Source of the DNA: Vicingaceae bacterium
GTDB taxonomy: Bacteria; Bacteroidota; Bacteroidia; Flavobacteriales_E; Vicingaceae
Length of the DNA: 37,511 nucleotides
Assembly (NCBI GenBank): GCA_026003395.1
Contig: BPHE01000020.1
Span: 1-37,511 of the forward strand
Reading direction: 5' to 3'
In this document: positions 28,783-37,352 of the stretch, piece by piece
Position numbering within the stretch: the first letter of the stretch is position 1
Layout of the letters: each line of letters begins with the position of its first letter
Translations under genes and position numbers: made by a program
Notes under the pieces: generated by a model
Told to the model about the DNA's origin: nothing
The model's input: only the letters and a program-made list of their open reading frames with translations
The model's database searches: none

Positions 28783-30454
28783 TTAAAAAACATGATTTTT
28801 TATAAAGTCGGCCACTCTGAATGAGTTGGCATAAATGGTCCAGGTAAAAGTGACGCTTCCTCCGGTTGGCATAAAACTTCCGTCTGTAACAAATAAATTA
28901 TCAACATCATGAGCCCTGCAAAATTTATCTAATACCGAGGTTTTGGGGTCGTTTCCAAATCTACAACCTCCGGCTTGAAGGTTGGTGGGAGGTGTACTTC
29001 CGGTATTGGAAGAAATATGTTTTGCCCCCATGGTTTTCAAAATTTTTTCACATTTTTCGGCCAAAAATTTACCTACTTTTAAATCGTGCGGATGAGAGTT
29101 TATTCTCACTCTGGCCACCGGGTCGCCCCATTTGTCTTTTACGGACGGGTCGAGAGTCACATAGCAATTATCGGTCGGCAGCCAATCCAAAAAAATTTCG
29201 AAACGTAATTTTTCTTGTGTTTTTAAAATATTTTTCCAATTTGCGTTTTAATGCGGTGCCGTAGACCAATTGATTGTTTTGCCATTTTTGTCTAATGGCT
29301 TTGCCAATCCCTACGGCATGTTCAAATAAAAAATGGGCTGTGCCGCCTTTGATCCGTTTGCCGTTTTCATCTTCAAACTCATAAAATTCATTGAGCGAAC
29401 GGTTGATAAACAAGCCGGGGGTTTTAAGTGCTTCTGCATCCACAGGGTTTAATTCGTCATAGTAAAAATAACCTTCTCCGGTTCCTCCTGCCGAGAAAAT
29501 CAAGTTTTTTCCCACCAGACCATGGTTATTTGCCACTCCGTAAGGAAACTCTTTATTTTTGCTCATCAATAAAAGCCTTGATGTTTCAATGGCTTGACAT
29601 GCAACCACAAATATTTTTGCTTCAATGGATTGTTTTTGATCGTCTGCATCATAATACCATGCCTTTTTGATCTTAAAACTTCCGTTTGTTTCAAGATGAA
29701 AAACTTTGGCATTGGGTATAATGGTGCAATTACCTGTTTTTAAAGCATCGTGAATAAGTGCCGCTCTTGAACTACCTTTGGCGCCCGACGAGCAGCCATA
29801 ACTTCCACAATAATTAGAATAATAACAAGCATTTCTTTCATTTTTTGGTTGCGAAAGGATACAACGAGGCAAGGGAATGACCTCCCATCCCAACTGTTTG
29901 GCTGCTTGATCAATCCATTGGGCAGCAATATTTTCTTGAAGAGGAGGGTAGGGGAAATCTGCCGTAGAACGGGGCTCCAAAAATTTATGTTTTACAACCT
30001 TCCCGGATATTCCAACCACCTGTTCCACTTTTGTGTAGTATGGTTCCAGATCATTGTATGTAATTGGCCAATCAACTATATTGGCGTCTTCAATGGGGCC
30101 ATATTCAGAAAGTAAACGGAAATCTTTGGGTTTCATTCTTTCAAAATAACCACTCATAAAATTTGACGATCCGCCTACACAATTGCCATTCCAAAAACTA
30201 AACCCCGTATCATAGGTATTTTCTGCTATCCATTCATTTTCATCTTCATCAAAGGTTTCAATCACATGCCTTTCATCCTTTAAATTAGGCGAATACATAT
30301 CCCTGCGGGATACTCCAAACTCATCTTTGCTGAAATCGCGTGTTCTATACCAGGGGCCTTTCTCGAGCACCACTACTTTAAATCCGGCTTTTGACAGTTC
30401 ATAAATAACCGGACCGGCACCGGCGCCGCTTCCTATTACGCAAACATCATACAT
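28783..30454 (-). pseudogene. GMC-family flavoprotein dehydrogenase, one frameshift
   Basis: FAD-dependent dehydrogenase of the glucose-methanol-choline family, probably oxidising a sugar or alcohol and passing electrons to a quinone or cytochrome. The N-terminal piece (30454-29168) opens with the FAD-binding CVIGSGAGAGPVIYELSKAG, then GNCVGGSSNFMSG. It shifts frame near 29209-29224 and continues (to 28783) through FLDWLPTDNCYVTLDP, THSGSC-like NTGSTPPTNLQAGGCRFG and the C-terminal DGSFMPTGGSVTFTWTIYANSFRVADFI. Removing one A of the coding-strand A5 (plus T5 29209-29213) gives KNTRKLRFEIFLDWLP and 556 aa. Its ATG abuts the stop of the small subunit with no gap. A His in the GMC active-site region is not obvious. 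The substrate is unknown. Confidence 0.85.
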
Positions 30455-31076
30455 TTACTTGTCATTTAATTGGTCAAATGACGTAATCATTATTTTTTCC
30501 TTTTTCCTTTTTTCCATCAAAACCGGATAAGCATTATCTGCTGAGGGTTGGGGATAACCGGGTGTGTATTCCAACCATTTCCAACCGGTTTCGCCGGGAT
30601 TGCATCCGTAAATGGGGTTTGCCAACAGGGATTCGAATATTAAGCTCAACATGGACGAGGCCCAGGATTCGCCGCCTTCTTCAACAAATTTTTTAAAAAC
30701 TTCCAATTTGAGTTCGTCATCCAGATGATAAAAGTTTTTATTTTCTTGTCTTTTTGAAAAATCGTTTAATCTGTCGGCTCCTTTGATCAAAAATGAATTT
30801 TCCTCCGGATCCCTGTGTCGATCATTTAAAACATTCAAAAGAAACGGAAAAGATTCTATGGCCATTGATCCGGGTGAGGAAGGTTCGTCCGGAAACAAAA
30901 TTTGTTGTGCCCAAATGATATTGGCTTTTTGGGCAAATGTGAGAGGGTGATATTTTGCAAATTTTTGAATGTATTGTTCAACCTCGCTTTTTTCCCATCC
31001 GCAACTGATTAATTGGGGAATTTGGCAGTAAACTGCCGTCAATGCCACTGTTTTTAATAAAATCTCTTCTATTCAC
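30455..31076 (-). CDS. Gluconate 2-dehydrogenase subunit 3-like protein, Tat signal split by a frameshift
   Basis: Small partner subunit of GMC dehydrogenases. The main frame (to GTG 31048) gives 197 aa with the family region (about residues 35-170; QQILFPDEPSSPGS, ELKLEVFKKFVEEGGESW, GWKWLEYTPGYPQPS). Upstream, GTG 31076 in another frame starts a twin-arginine motif NRRDFIK. If one T is removed from plus-strand T5 (31051-31055; A5 in the coding strand), the two join as NRRDFIKTVALTAVYCQIPQL, a normal Tat signal and 206 aa. As sequenced, the main frame would lack the twin arginines. It is followed immediately by the GMC gene. This is the second broken gene of the pair. Confidence 0.82.
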
Positions 31077-31206
31077 GATGAAAATTTAAAAACAATGAAA
31101 AAAGCACTTTTTTGCAAATATAATGATGTTTTATGCTTGCGGTAAAAATTATTTTTTGCCAAATCAAATATTTTTGACATAACTTTTTTTCAAATCTATC
31201 CAATTT

Positions 31207-31237
31207 TTTGTAATCTGATAAAAATGTTATACATTTG
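31207..31237 (+). promoter_or_regulatory. Promoter of the KCGEG lipoprotein gene
   Basis: TTTG at 31207-31210, a 19-bp spacer, and TACATTTG at 31230-31237 match the Bacteroidota consensus (TTTG and TAnnTTTG) without mismatch. The predicted transcript start leaves about 25 nt before ATG 31268. It is the best promoter match in the window. Confidence 0.6.
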
Positions 31238-31267
31238 TCTTGCTATTAACCAATTAAAATTATTCTT

Positions 31268-31546
31268 ATGAATGTAAAACAATTATTGGCATTATTAATG
31301 ATTGCTACAGCCTTTACGTTTGCATCTTGCAGCAATTCGGGAGAAGAAAACTCAAATGCCGAAAATACAGAAGCTGTGGAACAAAGCGATGATACCGAAC
31401 ACGCATCGGCCGAAGAAAGCAAATGTGGAGAAGGTAAATGCGAGGAAGGCAAATGCGAGGAAGGCAAATGTGGAGAAGGTAAGTGTGGGGAAGCCAAAAA
31501 AGATTCGGCAAAATGTGGAGAAGGTAAATGTGGAGAAGGAAAATAA
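31268..31546 (+). CDS. Small lipoprotein with KCGEG pentad repeats (HvfA-like Cys motif)
   Basis: A 92-aa protein. Residues 1-20 are a signal peptide ending in lipobox FASC (Cys21). Residues 22-51 are an acidic Ser/Asn/Glu linker. Residues 52-92 are pentads K-C-(G/E)-E-G: seven with Cys (53, 58, 63, 68, 73, 83, 88) and one degenerate pentad KKDSA at 77-81. The EGKCGEGKCG signature is the same as in HvfA-type oxazolone/thioamide metallophore precursors, which are copper-protective RiPPs modified by a DUF692 (MNIO) enzyme and a DUF2063 partner. Neither gene is in the window, and HvfA normally carries a Sec signal rather than a lipobox. The minimum supported reading is a membrane-anchored thiol-rich protein, possibly metal-binding. 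It has its own promoter and terminator. Confidence 0.85.
   Translation: MNVKQLLALLMIATAFTFASCSNSGEENSNAENTEAVEQSDDTEHASAEESKCGEGKCEEGKCEEGKCGEGKCGEAKKDSAKCGEGKCGEGK
31421..31543 (+). repeat. 15-bp tandem repeat array encoding KCxEG pentads
   Basis: Eight 15-bp units of the form AAATGTGGAGAAGGT or AAATGCGAGGAAGGC run in phase with the reading frame, with the sixth degenerate. Unit length is always 15 bp, so copy-number change would stay in frame. The near-identity of neighbouring units suggests recent duplication by slippage. Confidence 0.85.
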
Positions 31547-31566
31547 AAGGATTTTTTTCAATCTTC

Positions 31567-31591
31567 AAGGCCGGTTTATCCGGCCTTTTTT
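31567..31591 (+). terminator. Rho-independent terminator of the KCGEG lipoprotein gene
   Basis: Stem AAGGCCGG (31567-31574) and CCGGCCTT (31580-31587) with loop TTTAT, followed by a run of six T's ending at 31591. It begins 21 bp after the lipoprotein stop. The next gene's ATG (31600) is only 8 bp beyond the T run. Confidence 0.9.
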
Positions 31592-31599
31592 GTTTGTCT

Positions 31600-32589
31600 A
31601 TGTTCAGAATACCACTATTAACAATAGTTTTTGTTTCTGCAAAGATATTTGCGCAATGCGATTATTGTGATCAAGGAGGTTTACGTCTGAAATTATCCAA
31701 TTTTTGGAAAAAAATTCATGGCAATCATTGTTTAAAATACGCCATCCGTCTGTATTCATTTCCTGTATGCGACAGCACCGGTTATCACCTTGTTTTTGAA
31801 GATAATTTTGAGCAAGAAAAACTCGATACACTTGTTTGGCAGATACAACCGTGGAGACAGGGTGCCTTGGCAACCGATGCATGGATGGAATATAACTCCA
31901 TGGACAATGTTCTGTTAGAAAACGGGCTTTTAAAAATAGTTGCCCGGAAAGATACTGTGGATGCCAAAGCCGTTTATTGGAAAACAGAAGATGAGCATTT
32001 GGAAGACAGCAGGCCAAATTTTCGCCGTTATTTTTATACTTCAGCCAATCTATGGTCGCGATCTGTTTTTTTTATGGGTAAGTTTGAGGCAAGGATCAAA
32101 ATGTCGGCATCTAAAGGGCTTTGGCCCGCTTTTTGGCTTTATGGGGGGAAAAGATGGAACGAAATAGATATTTTCGATAATTATAAACCGGGTTTGATGG
32201 TTACTTCATCGGGATTCGATTTTGATGGGGACGGCAAGGCAGAGGGGTGTCCGGAGACCATAGAAGGCATTGATGTTACACAATGGCATGTCTATACATT
32301 GATTTGGGAATTTGACCGGATTGTATGGCAAGTGGATGGAAAAACCGTAAGGGAATTGCCAAGATTTACCACCTATGGAGGCAAACCGGTTTATTGCGGA
32401 ACAAATGTGAAAAAACGAAAATACCTTGCGGCGCAATTTTTTCCTTTAGAACCCATGCATATTATTTTTAATCTGTCGGTTGGGTCCGGAAAAGGTCCCG
32501 CGGGTCTTCCGGATGATTCGACTTTATTTCCGTCTATGATGGAAATAGATTATATCAAAGTATATCAAAAGATAGATTGTTGGGAATAA
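31600..32589 (+). CDS. GH16-like secreted beta-glucanase family protein with altered catalytic motif
   Basis: Glycoside hydrolase family 16 concanavalin fold, 329 aa. ATG 31600 gives a clean signal peptide (MFRIPLLTIVFVSAKIFAQ); an upstream in-frame ATG (31528) would start within the lipoprotein gene. Family blocks: FEDNFEQEKLDTLVW, ARIKMSASKGLWPAFWLYG, then WHVYTLIWEFDRIVWQVDG and MEIDYIKVYQK. The active-site strand reads E188-I-D190-I-F-D193. The GH16 consensus is ExDxxE, so the last Glu (acid/base) is Asp here. Calcium-like DFDGDG follows. Activity is therefore uncertain. It ends 15 bp before the convergent ABC transporter. It may depend on read-through past the terminator at 31591, since the gap to its ATG has no room for a promoter. 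Confidence 0.85.
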   Translation: MFRIPLLTIVFVSAKIFAQCDYCDQGGLRLKLSNFWKKIHGNHCLKYAIRLYSFPVCDSTGYHLVFEDNFEQEKLDTLVWQIQPWRQGALATDAWMEYNSMDNVLLENGLLKIVARKDTVDAKAVYWKTEDEHLEDSRPNFRRYFYTSANLWSRSVFFMGKFEARIKMSASKGLWPAFWLYGGKRWNEIDIFDNYKPGLMVTSSGFDFDGDGKAEGCPETIEGIDVTQWHVYTLIWEFDRIVWQVDGKTVRELPRFTTYGGKPVYCGTNVKKRKYLAAQFFPLEPMHIIFNLSVGSGKGPAGLPDDSTLFPSMMEIDYIKVYQKIDCWE

Positions 32590-32604
32590 ATATCATGATG
32601 AATT

Positions 32605-33312
32605 TTACAAAAAATCTTCGACAAAACGTTTGTCTTGTTGAATACTTACAGGCGTGTGTGGTATTATTTCACCTTCGTTGAAAAACAATATTTTATCGCA
32701 ATAGCGGAGCATAAAATGTATTTCGTGTGTTGAAATAAAAATTAAGCAATTATTTTGTTTTACGTTATGGCATAAAACTTCAAACAGGTCTTTTTTGGCC
32801 GGTGGGTCCAGAAAGTTGGTTGGCTCGTCAAGCAGCAAAAGTTTCACTTCTTGTATCATGGCGCGGGCTATCTTAACTTTTTGATATTGCCCATCACTCA
32901 GTTCAAACATATACTTGTTTGTCAAATCGGTCAATTGCAACTGTTTGATATAATGTTCGATAATCAATTGATCTTTTTTAGTCAATAATCCCAGCATATT
33001 CAAATAAGGTAAACGGCCAAGCGACAAATATTCCATGACTTTCATGGGAAAAAACAAATGTTCCCTTGCACTGATAAAATTTATGAGGTGGCTGCGGTCT
33101 TTGGGTGGCATGTCGTGAATGTTTGTTTCTTTCCAATAAACTTGCCCTTGTTTGGGCCGAATCCAACCGCTGACAGTTTTCAAAAAAGTGCTTTTGCCGC
33201 TTCCATTCCGGCCGGTTAAGGCAATTAATTGCGGCGCTTCAAAATGACCATCGAATGGCTTGTGCAACCCTTCTTTATATCCACAAACGATATTTTGTAA
33301 TTTTAAGGTCAC
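32605..33312 (-). CDS. ABC transporter ATP-binding protein (BtuD/FecE type)
   Basis: Cytoplasmic ATPase of an iron-chelate/B12-type importer, 235 aa. Walker A GRNGSGKST (residues 34-42), Q-loop in LINFISAREHLF, signature LSDGQ (in MFELSDGQYQKVKIAR), Walker B LLLLDEP and the H-loop ISTHE are all visible. The signature is LSDGQ rather than LSGGQ, a common tolerated variant. It overlaps the permease by 4 bp and is last in the operon. A helper role for heme, siderophore or cobalamin cannot be separated by sequence alone. Confidence 0.93.
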   Translation of the reverse strand: MTLKLQNIVCGYKEGLHKPFDGHFEAPQLIALTGRNGSGKSTFLKTVSGWIRPKQGQVYWKETNIHDMPPKDRSHLINFISAREHLFFPMKVMEYLSLGRLPYLNMLGLLTKKDQLIIEHYIKQLQLTDLTNKYMFELSDGQYQKVKIARAMIQEVKLLLLDEPTNFLDPPAKKDLFEVLCHNVKQNNCLIFISTHEIHFMLRYCDKILFFNEGEIIPHTPVSIQQDKRFVEDFL

Positions 33313-34265
33313 AAATAATTTTTTTTACTGATTACCAGCCAGAGAATAAATGGTCCGGCGATGATGGACAAAAAAATGTTTAATGGAATCACAATGCCGT
33401 TAATTAAATGGTGGGAGAGGAAGTCGGTCAACAACAATGTGAAAATTCCCATAAATGCAGATGCGGGAATTAAAATGAGGTGGTGAGCGGTTTTGTGAAT
33501 CATTCGGGCAAGGTGAGGCATAGCCATTCCTACAAATGCCACAGGTCCGAAATATGCCATAGACAACCCGGTGAGAATAGAAGAAACAAGAATGAAAAAA
33601 TAACCCAGACGTTTCACATGAACACCTGAAAAAAAAGCAAAAACTTCGCCTGCCGAGTAAGCGTTTATGGATTTAGATTGAAGCAATACAATAATGGCTA
33701 TTGAGACGATGCATGGTAAGATATACATGGACGTTTCCGGAGAGGTATTGTCAAAACTACCCATGTTCCAAATAATAAAGGACTTTAATTGTTCAGGTAG
33801 GGCAAATATTTCAATCAAAGCAGTGATGCCAGAAATAACCGAACCTAAGAAAATTCCGGCCAGCAATAAAGTAGTATTTTGATGAATGAACCGATGAAGG
33901 AATAGAAGAATCAATAAAACAGCCATACTGCCCGTAATGGCGGCAAATGGTACCGACCAAACGGGCAATGAGAGTGCATACGTGAAATTTATCAGCATGG
34001 CCACGGCTACGCCAAAACCTGCTCCACTGCCCAGGCCAAGGACATACGGTCCGGCCAATGGATTTCTGAAATAAATCTGCAGCAACATTCCACTAAGGGG
34101 TAATGCTATGCCACAACTGACGGCATTGATTAAACGGGGTAAACGAAAATATTTAAATACAAATGGGTCAATGGGATAATTGCCGGTATAAATGATGGCT
34201 ATTCCGCCTGAAATACACAGTAGCAACCACAAAATCAGCAAATAGATATCTTTTTTTTCTATCAT
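33309..34265 (-). CDS. ABC transporter permease, FecCD family
   Basis: Inner-membrane permease, 318 aa, with about nine hydrophobic segments spread along its length. Family motifs are the N-terminal RLPRLINAVSCGIALPLSGMLLQ (the RLPR...GAxLxxsG type) followed by RNPLAGPYVLGLGSGAGFG, and the later FVGMAMPHLARM coupling helix that docks the ATPase. It overlaps the binding protein gene upstream by 1 bp and the ATPase downstream by 4 bp, indicating translational coupling and stoichiometric expression. It may transport cobalamin, heme or ferric siderophore. Dimeric use of one permease gene (as in BtuC) is expected. Confidence 0.93.
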   Translation of the reverse strand: MIEKKDIYLLILWLLLCISGGIAIIYTGNYPIDPFVFKYFRLPRLINAVSCGIALPLSGMLLQIYFRNPLAGPYVLGLGSGAGFGVAVAMLINFTYALSLPVWSVPFAAITGSMAVLLILLFLHRFIHQNTTLLLAGIFLGSVISGITALIEIFALPEQLKSFIIWNMGSFDNTSPETSMYILPCIVSIAIIVLLQSKSINAYSAGEVFAFFSGVHVKRLGYFFILVSSILTGLSMAYFGPVAFVGMAMPHLARMIHKTAHHLILIPASAFMGIFTLLLTDFLSHHLINGIVIPLNIFLSIIAGPFILWLVISKKNYL

Positions 34266-35305
34266 TATTCTTCGGGCAAACGCTTGTAAAAATACAAGTT
34301 ATCTTCATTTCCTTGATGAAATATAATGTATAAATCCATCAACCAACGGTCGGGATATAATATGCCCGACTCGAAAATATCGTTTGCAGGCCCCTTTTTT
34401 CGTTTTATATAGTTGTATACACGCTTGTTGCGAAATGCTTTAATTTCATTACAAATCTCGAGTTCATTGAGCATGGAAATCATCGTTTCTTTTTCATTGA
34501 CATTTATCCAAACATCGGCCTCTCGAGCATGCAGGTAAATCCATTCTTTGCTTACGGGTAACGTGCCGGAGGGTGACTCGCCCGGAGAAATGCAAATTCC
34601 CCCGGCATCATGGATGATTTTTGCTATTTTAGAATCAGTCGATGGCAAGTACCATTGACCTCGGTAGGGAAAACCACACAAAACTTTCAGGGTATCTTTT
34701 GAATGTATGTTTCGACGAATGGAATCATATCGTTGTTTGATTGCGTCAAAAATTTTTTGTGAAAGTGAATATTGGTTTGCCCAATAACCAAAAAAATTAA
34801 TCCAAGCGGATTGTTGCAAACAGGTAGGTTCCATATAATCCGACAATGGAACTACCTGAATTCCGGATTTTTGTATTTTTTTTACCGTTTCCGATTGATT
34901 GTAATCATGAAGTGTTGTGATCCAGAAAGTTGGATTTAATTTCAAAATATATTCAGGATTTATATTTTCACGAAAGGGGATCAAAGTTATCTTGCCTTGA
35001 CGGATCAAAAATTTCACTTTTTCATTGAATAGGTATGTGGAATCTGTGACATAATTCAATGATGACAAGAGATTCAAGGCGTCGAAGTAGATGGTGGCAT
35101 AGGCGGCTTCTATGGCAATATTTTGAAAATGCCCGGGTTTTAGCTTTATGTTAGATTTTGTCAGTAAAATTTCCTTGCGCACAGAATCAATGGAAAATCC
35201 TTCGGGATCATTTACCGGGTTTTTCTTTTCGCCAGGTTGATGGCAGGATGAAAAAGAAAATAAAATCAAAATGCCCATCAACAATGCATAAAAATGATAT
35301 TTCAT
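34265..35305 (-). CDS. Periplasmic substrate-binding lipoprotein, BtuF/FecB-like
   Basis: Type III (helical backbone) binding protein delivering substrate to the permease, 346 aa. It has a lipoprotein signal with lipobox SFSSC (Cys21). The two-lobe pattern is visible: LKLNPTFWITTLHDYNQSETVKKIQKSGIQVVPLSDYMEP in the first lobe, and PYRGQWYLPSTDSKIAKIIHDAGG then ADVWINVNE in the second. It is the first gene of the three-gene importer. A TonB-dependent receptor is absent from the window. The nature of the ligand is unknown; cobalamin would fit the organism's B12-dependent mutase (10849) but there is no direct evidence. Confidence 0.9.
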   Translation of the reverse strand: MKYHFYALLMGILILFSFSSCHQPGEKKNPVNDPEGFSIDSVRKEILLTKSNIKLKPGHFQNIAIEAAYATIYFDALNLLSSLNYVTDSTYLFNEKVKFLIRQGKITLIPFRENINPEYILKLNPTFWITTLHDYNQSETVKKIQKSGIQVVPLSDYMEPTCLQQSAWINFFGYWANQYSLSQKIFDAIKQRYDSIRRNIHSKDTLKVLCGFPYRGQWYLPSTDSKIAKIIHDAGGICISPGESPSGTLPVSKEWIYLHAREADVWINVNEKETMISMLNELEICNEIKAFRNKRVYNYIKRKKGPANDIFESGILYPDRWLMDLYIIFHQGNEDNLYFYKRLPEE

Positions 35306-35530
35306 AAAGGTATCGTAACAGATATATTCCAGACAGCAAAAGTATCAATAATCTGCGGATAAATTTTTATTGCTAGCAACGATACGTTCATAAAAACGGG
35401 ATTATAGCATAGTTTAGAATAGTATAAATTTTCTTGGCAGCTATAAAAACAATTGCAGTGATATAATGTGATCAAAGGAAAATAAAATAAAAGAAGGAGG
35501 ATTTAAAAAAAGTCGGGGTATTGCAGGGGA

Positions 35531-37330
35531 TTAGTTTTTGGTTCTTTTTCTCTCGTGTTCTTTCAATAAAATTTTTCTTATGCGGATATTTTGCGGAGTG
35601 ACTTCCACATATTCATCGGCCTGAATGTATTCCAGGGCTTCTTCCAAAGAAAATTTTCGCGGAGGGGCAATTTTCATTTTTTCGTCGCTTCCTGCAGCTC
35701 TGATATTGGTGAGTTTTTTGGTTTTAGTCACATTAACGACAAGATCGCCCGGACGGTTATGTTCACCGATGACTTGCCCTTCATAAACGTCTTCATTGGG
35801 TTCGATGAAAAAAATGCCTCTGTCTTGCAGATTGTGTAAAGAATAAGGGATGGCTTTGCCGGTTTCCATGGAAATAAGAGAACCATTGATACGTCCCGGA
35901 ATATCTCCCTTATAGGGTTGATATTCCATAAAACGGTGTGTCATAACAGCCTCTCCGGAGGTTTGTGTCATCAATTCATTTTTTAACCCCATCAAACCTC
36001 TCGATGGGATAATAAACTTTAGGATCATGCGGTCGCCCTTCATTTGCATGTCAACCATCTCGGCTTTTCTCACAGAAACCAATTCTATGGCTTTGCCGTG
36101 AATAGACTCCGGAATGTCGATGGTCAGTTCTTCGACGGGCTCGTATTTTTTTCCATCAAAATCTTTGAAAATCACTTTGGGTTGCCCTATCTGCAATTCA
36201 TATCCCTCGCGCCGCATAGTTTCGATTAAAATGCTCAGATGCAAAACACCCCTTCCGGAAACTATAAACGATTCGGCCGAAGGGCCGGGTTCCACTTTCA
36301 ATGCAAGGTTTTTTTCCAGCTCTCTTTCCAATCTTTCTTTTAAATGCCTCGATGTGACAAACTTTCCTTCTTTTCCATAAAATGGTGAGTTGTTGATGGT
36401 AAACAGCATACTCATCGTAGGTTCTTCAATTTTAATTGAAGGTAATGCTTCCGGACATTCGGCATCAGCCACTGTATCGCCTATGTCAAATTTTTCAATG
36501 CCGGTGATGGCACAAATTTCACCGGCCGCAATCTTATCAACTTTAATTTTGTCAAACCCTTCGAAAATAAATAAATCTTTGATACGGTGTTTTTCAATTT
36601 TGCCATCTCTTTTAACTAGAGATACGGTCTGACCGGAAGCCAGAGTGCCTCTTTGCAATTTGCCAATGGCAAAACGGCCAATATAAGGCGAATGGTCAAT
36701 CGATGTGATGAGGAGTTGTGTTGTTCCATTGGCGACACCAGGTGAAGGAATATACGAAATGATCGTTTGCATCAAAGGTTCAATATTTGACGTGGGAGTT
36801 CTCCAATCGGTGCTCATCCAGCCCTGTTTGGCCGAACCATAAATAATGGGAAAATCGAGTTGTTCGTCAGACGCTCCGAGATTCATCATCAGTTCGAAAA
36901 CACTTTCATAAACTTCTTCAGGATTGCAATTGGGTTTGTCAACTTTATTGACAACCAATACGATTTTGTGCCCCAGCTCGATGGCTTTTTGTGTAACGAA
37001 CCTGGTTTGTGGCATAGGACCTTCAAATGCGTCTACCAGCAGGATGACGCCGTCGGCCATGTTGAGCACACGTTCAACTTCCCCACCAAAATCAGCATGA
37101 CCGGGGGTGTCGATGATATTAATTTTATAATCTTGATAACGGACCGAAACATTTTTTGCCAGAATGGTAATGCCTCTTTCCCTTTCCAAGGGATTGCTGT
37201 CCATGATGAGCTCACCCGGAACTTTATGTTTTTCAAAAAGTTCGGTAAATTCAATCATTTTGTCTACTAAAGTAGTTTTACCATGATCCACATGGGCAAT
37301 GATGGCTATATTTCTGATTTTGCCGGACAT
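35531..37330 (-). CDS. typA: Ribosome-associated translational GTPase TypA/BipA
   Basis: Translational GTPase acting in 50S assembly and stress/cold adaptation. From ATG 37330 it is 599 aa, the normal length; the upstream ATG at 37390 would place 20 extra residues through the tRNA terminator and is rejected. G1 [12 protein letters not shown] near residue 11, switch I with ERGITI, G3 [17 protein letters not shown]4 NKVDKPN. Domain II, the EF-G-like domains III and V ([30 protein letters not shown]), and the BipA-specific C-terminal domain ([25 protein letters not shown]) follow. The frame is intact. Confidence 0.97.
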   Translation of the reverse strand: MSGKIRNIAIIAHVDHGKTTLVDKMIEFTELFEKHKVPGELIMDSNPLERERGITILAKNVSVRYQDYKINIIDTPGHADFGGEVERVLNMADGVILLVDAFEGPMPQTRFVTQKAIELGHKIVLVVNKVDKPNCNPEEVYESVFELMMNLGASDEQLDFPIIYGSAKQGWMSTDWRTPTSNIEPLMQTIISYIPSPGVANGTTQLLITSIDHSPYIGRFAIGKLQRGTLASGQTVSLVKRDGKIEKHRIKDLFIFEGFDKIKVDKIAAGEICAITGIEKFDIGDTVADAECPEALPSIKIEEPTMSMLFTINNSPFYGKEGKFVTSRHLKERLERELEKNLALKVEPGPSAESFIVSGRGVLHLSILIETMRREGYELQIGQPKVIFKDFDGKKYEPVEELTIDIPESIHGKAIELVSVRKAEMVDMQMKGDRMILKFIIPSRGLMGLKNELMTQTSGEAVMTHRFMEYQPYKGDIPGRINGSLISMETGKAIPYSLHNLQDRGIFFIEPNEDVYEGQVIGEHNRPGDLVVNVTKTKKLTNIRAAGSDEKMKIAPPRKFSLEEALEYIQADEYVEVTPQNIRIRKILLKEHERKRTKN

Positions 37331-37352
37331 ACAATTGGATTTAAAAAAACAT

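Noticed and set aside
31421-31543. Short regularly spaced direct repeats that could suggest a CRISPR array
   Set aside because: Units are 15 bp, contiguous and in-frame with a lipoprotein gene; there are no spacers and no cas genes.
31314-31568. Minus-strand ORFs opposite the KCGEG repeats with Pro/Ser/Leu-rich repeats
   Set aside because: They are reverse-strand shadows of the 15-bp repeat units; the plus-strand frame has the lipobox, promoter and terminator.
31268-32589. A complete HvfABCD-type metallophore operon
   Set aside because: Only an HvfA-like repeat is seen. The neighbouring genes are GH16-like and GMC/Tat proteins; I found no DUF692, DUF2063 or DoxX-like protein in the window.
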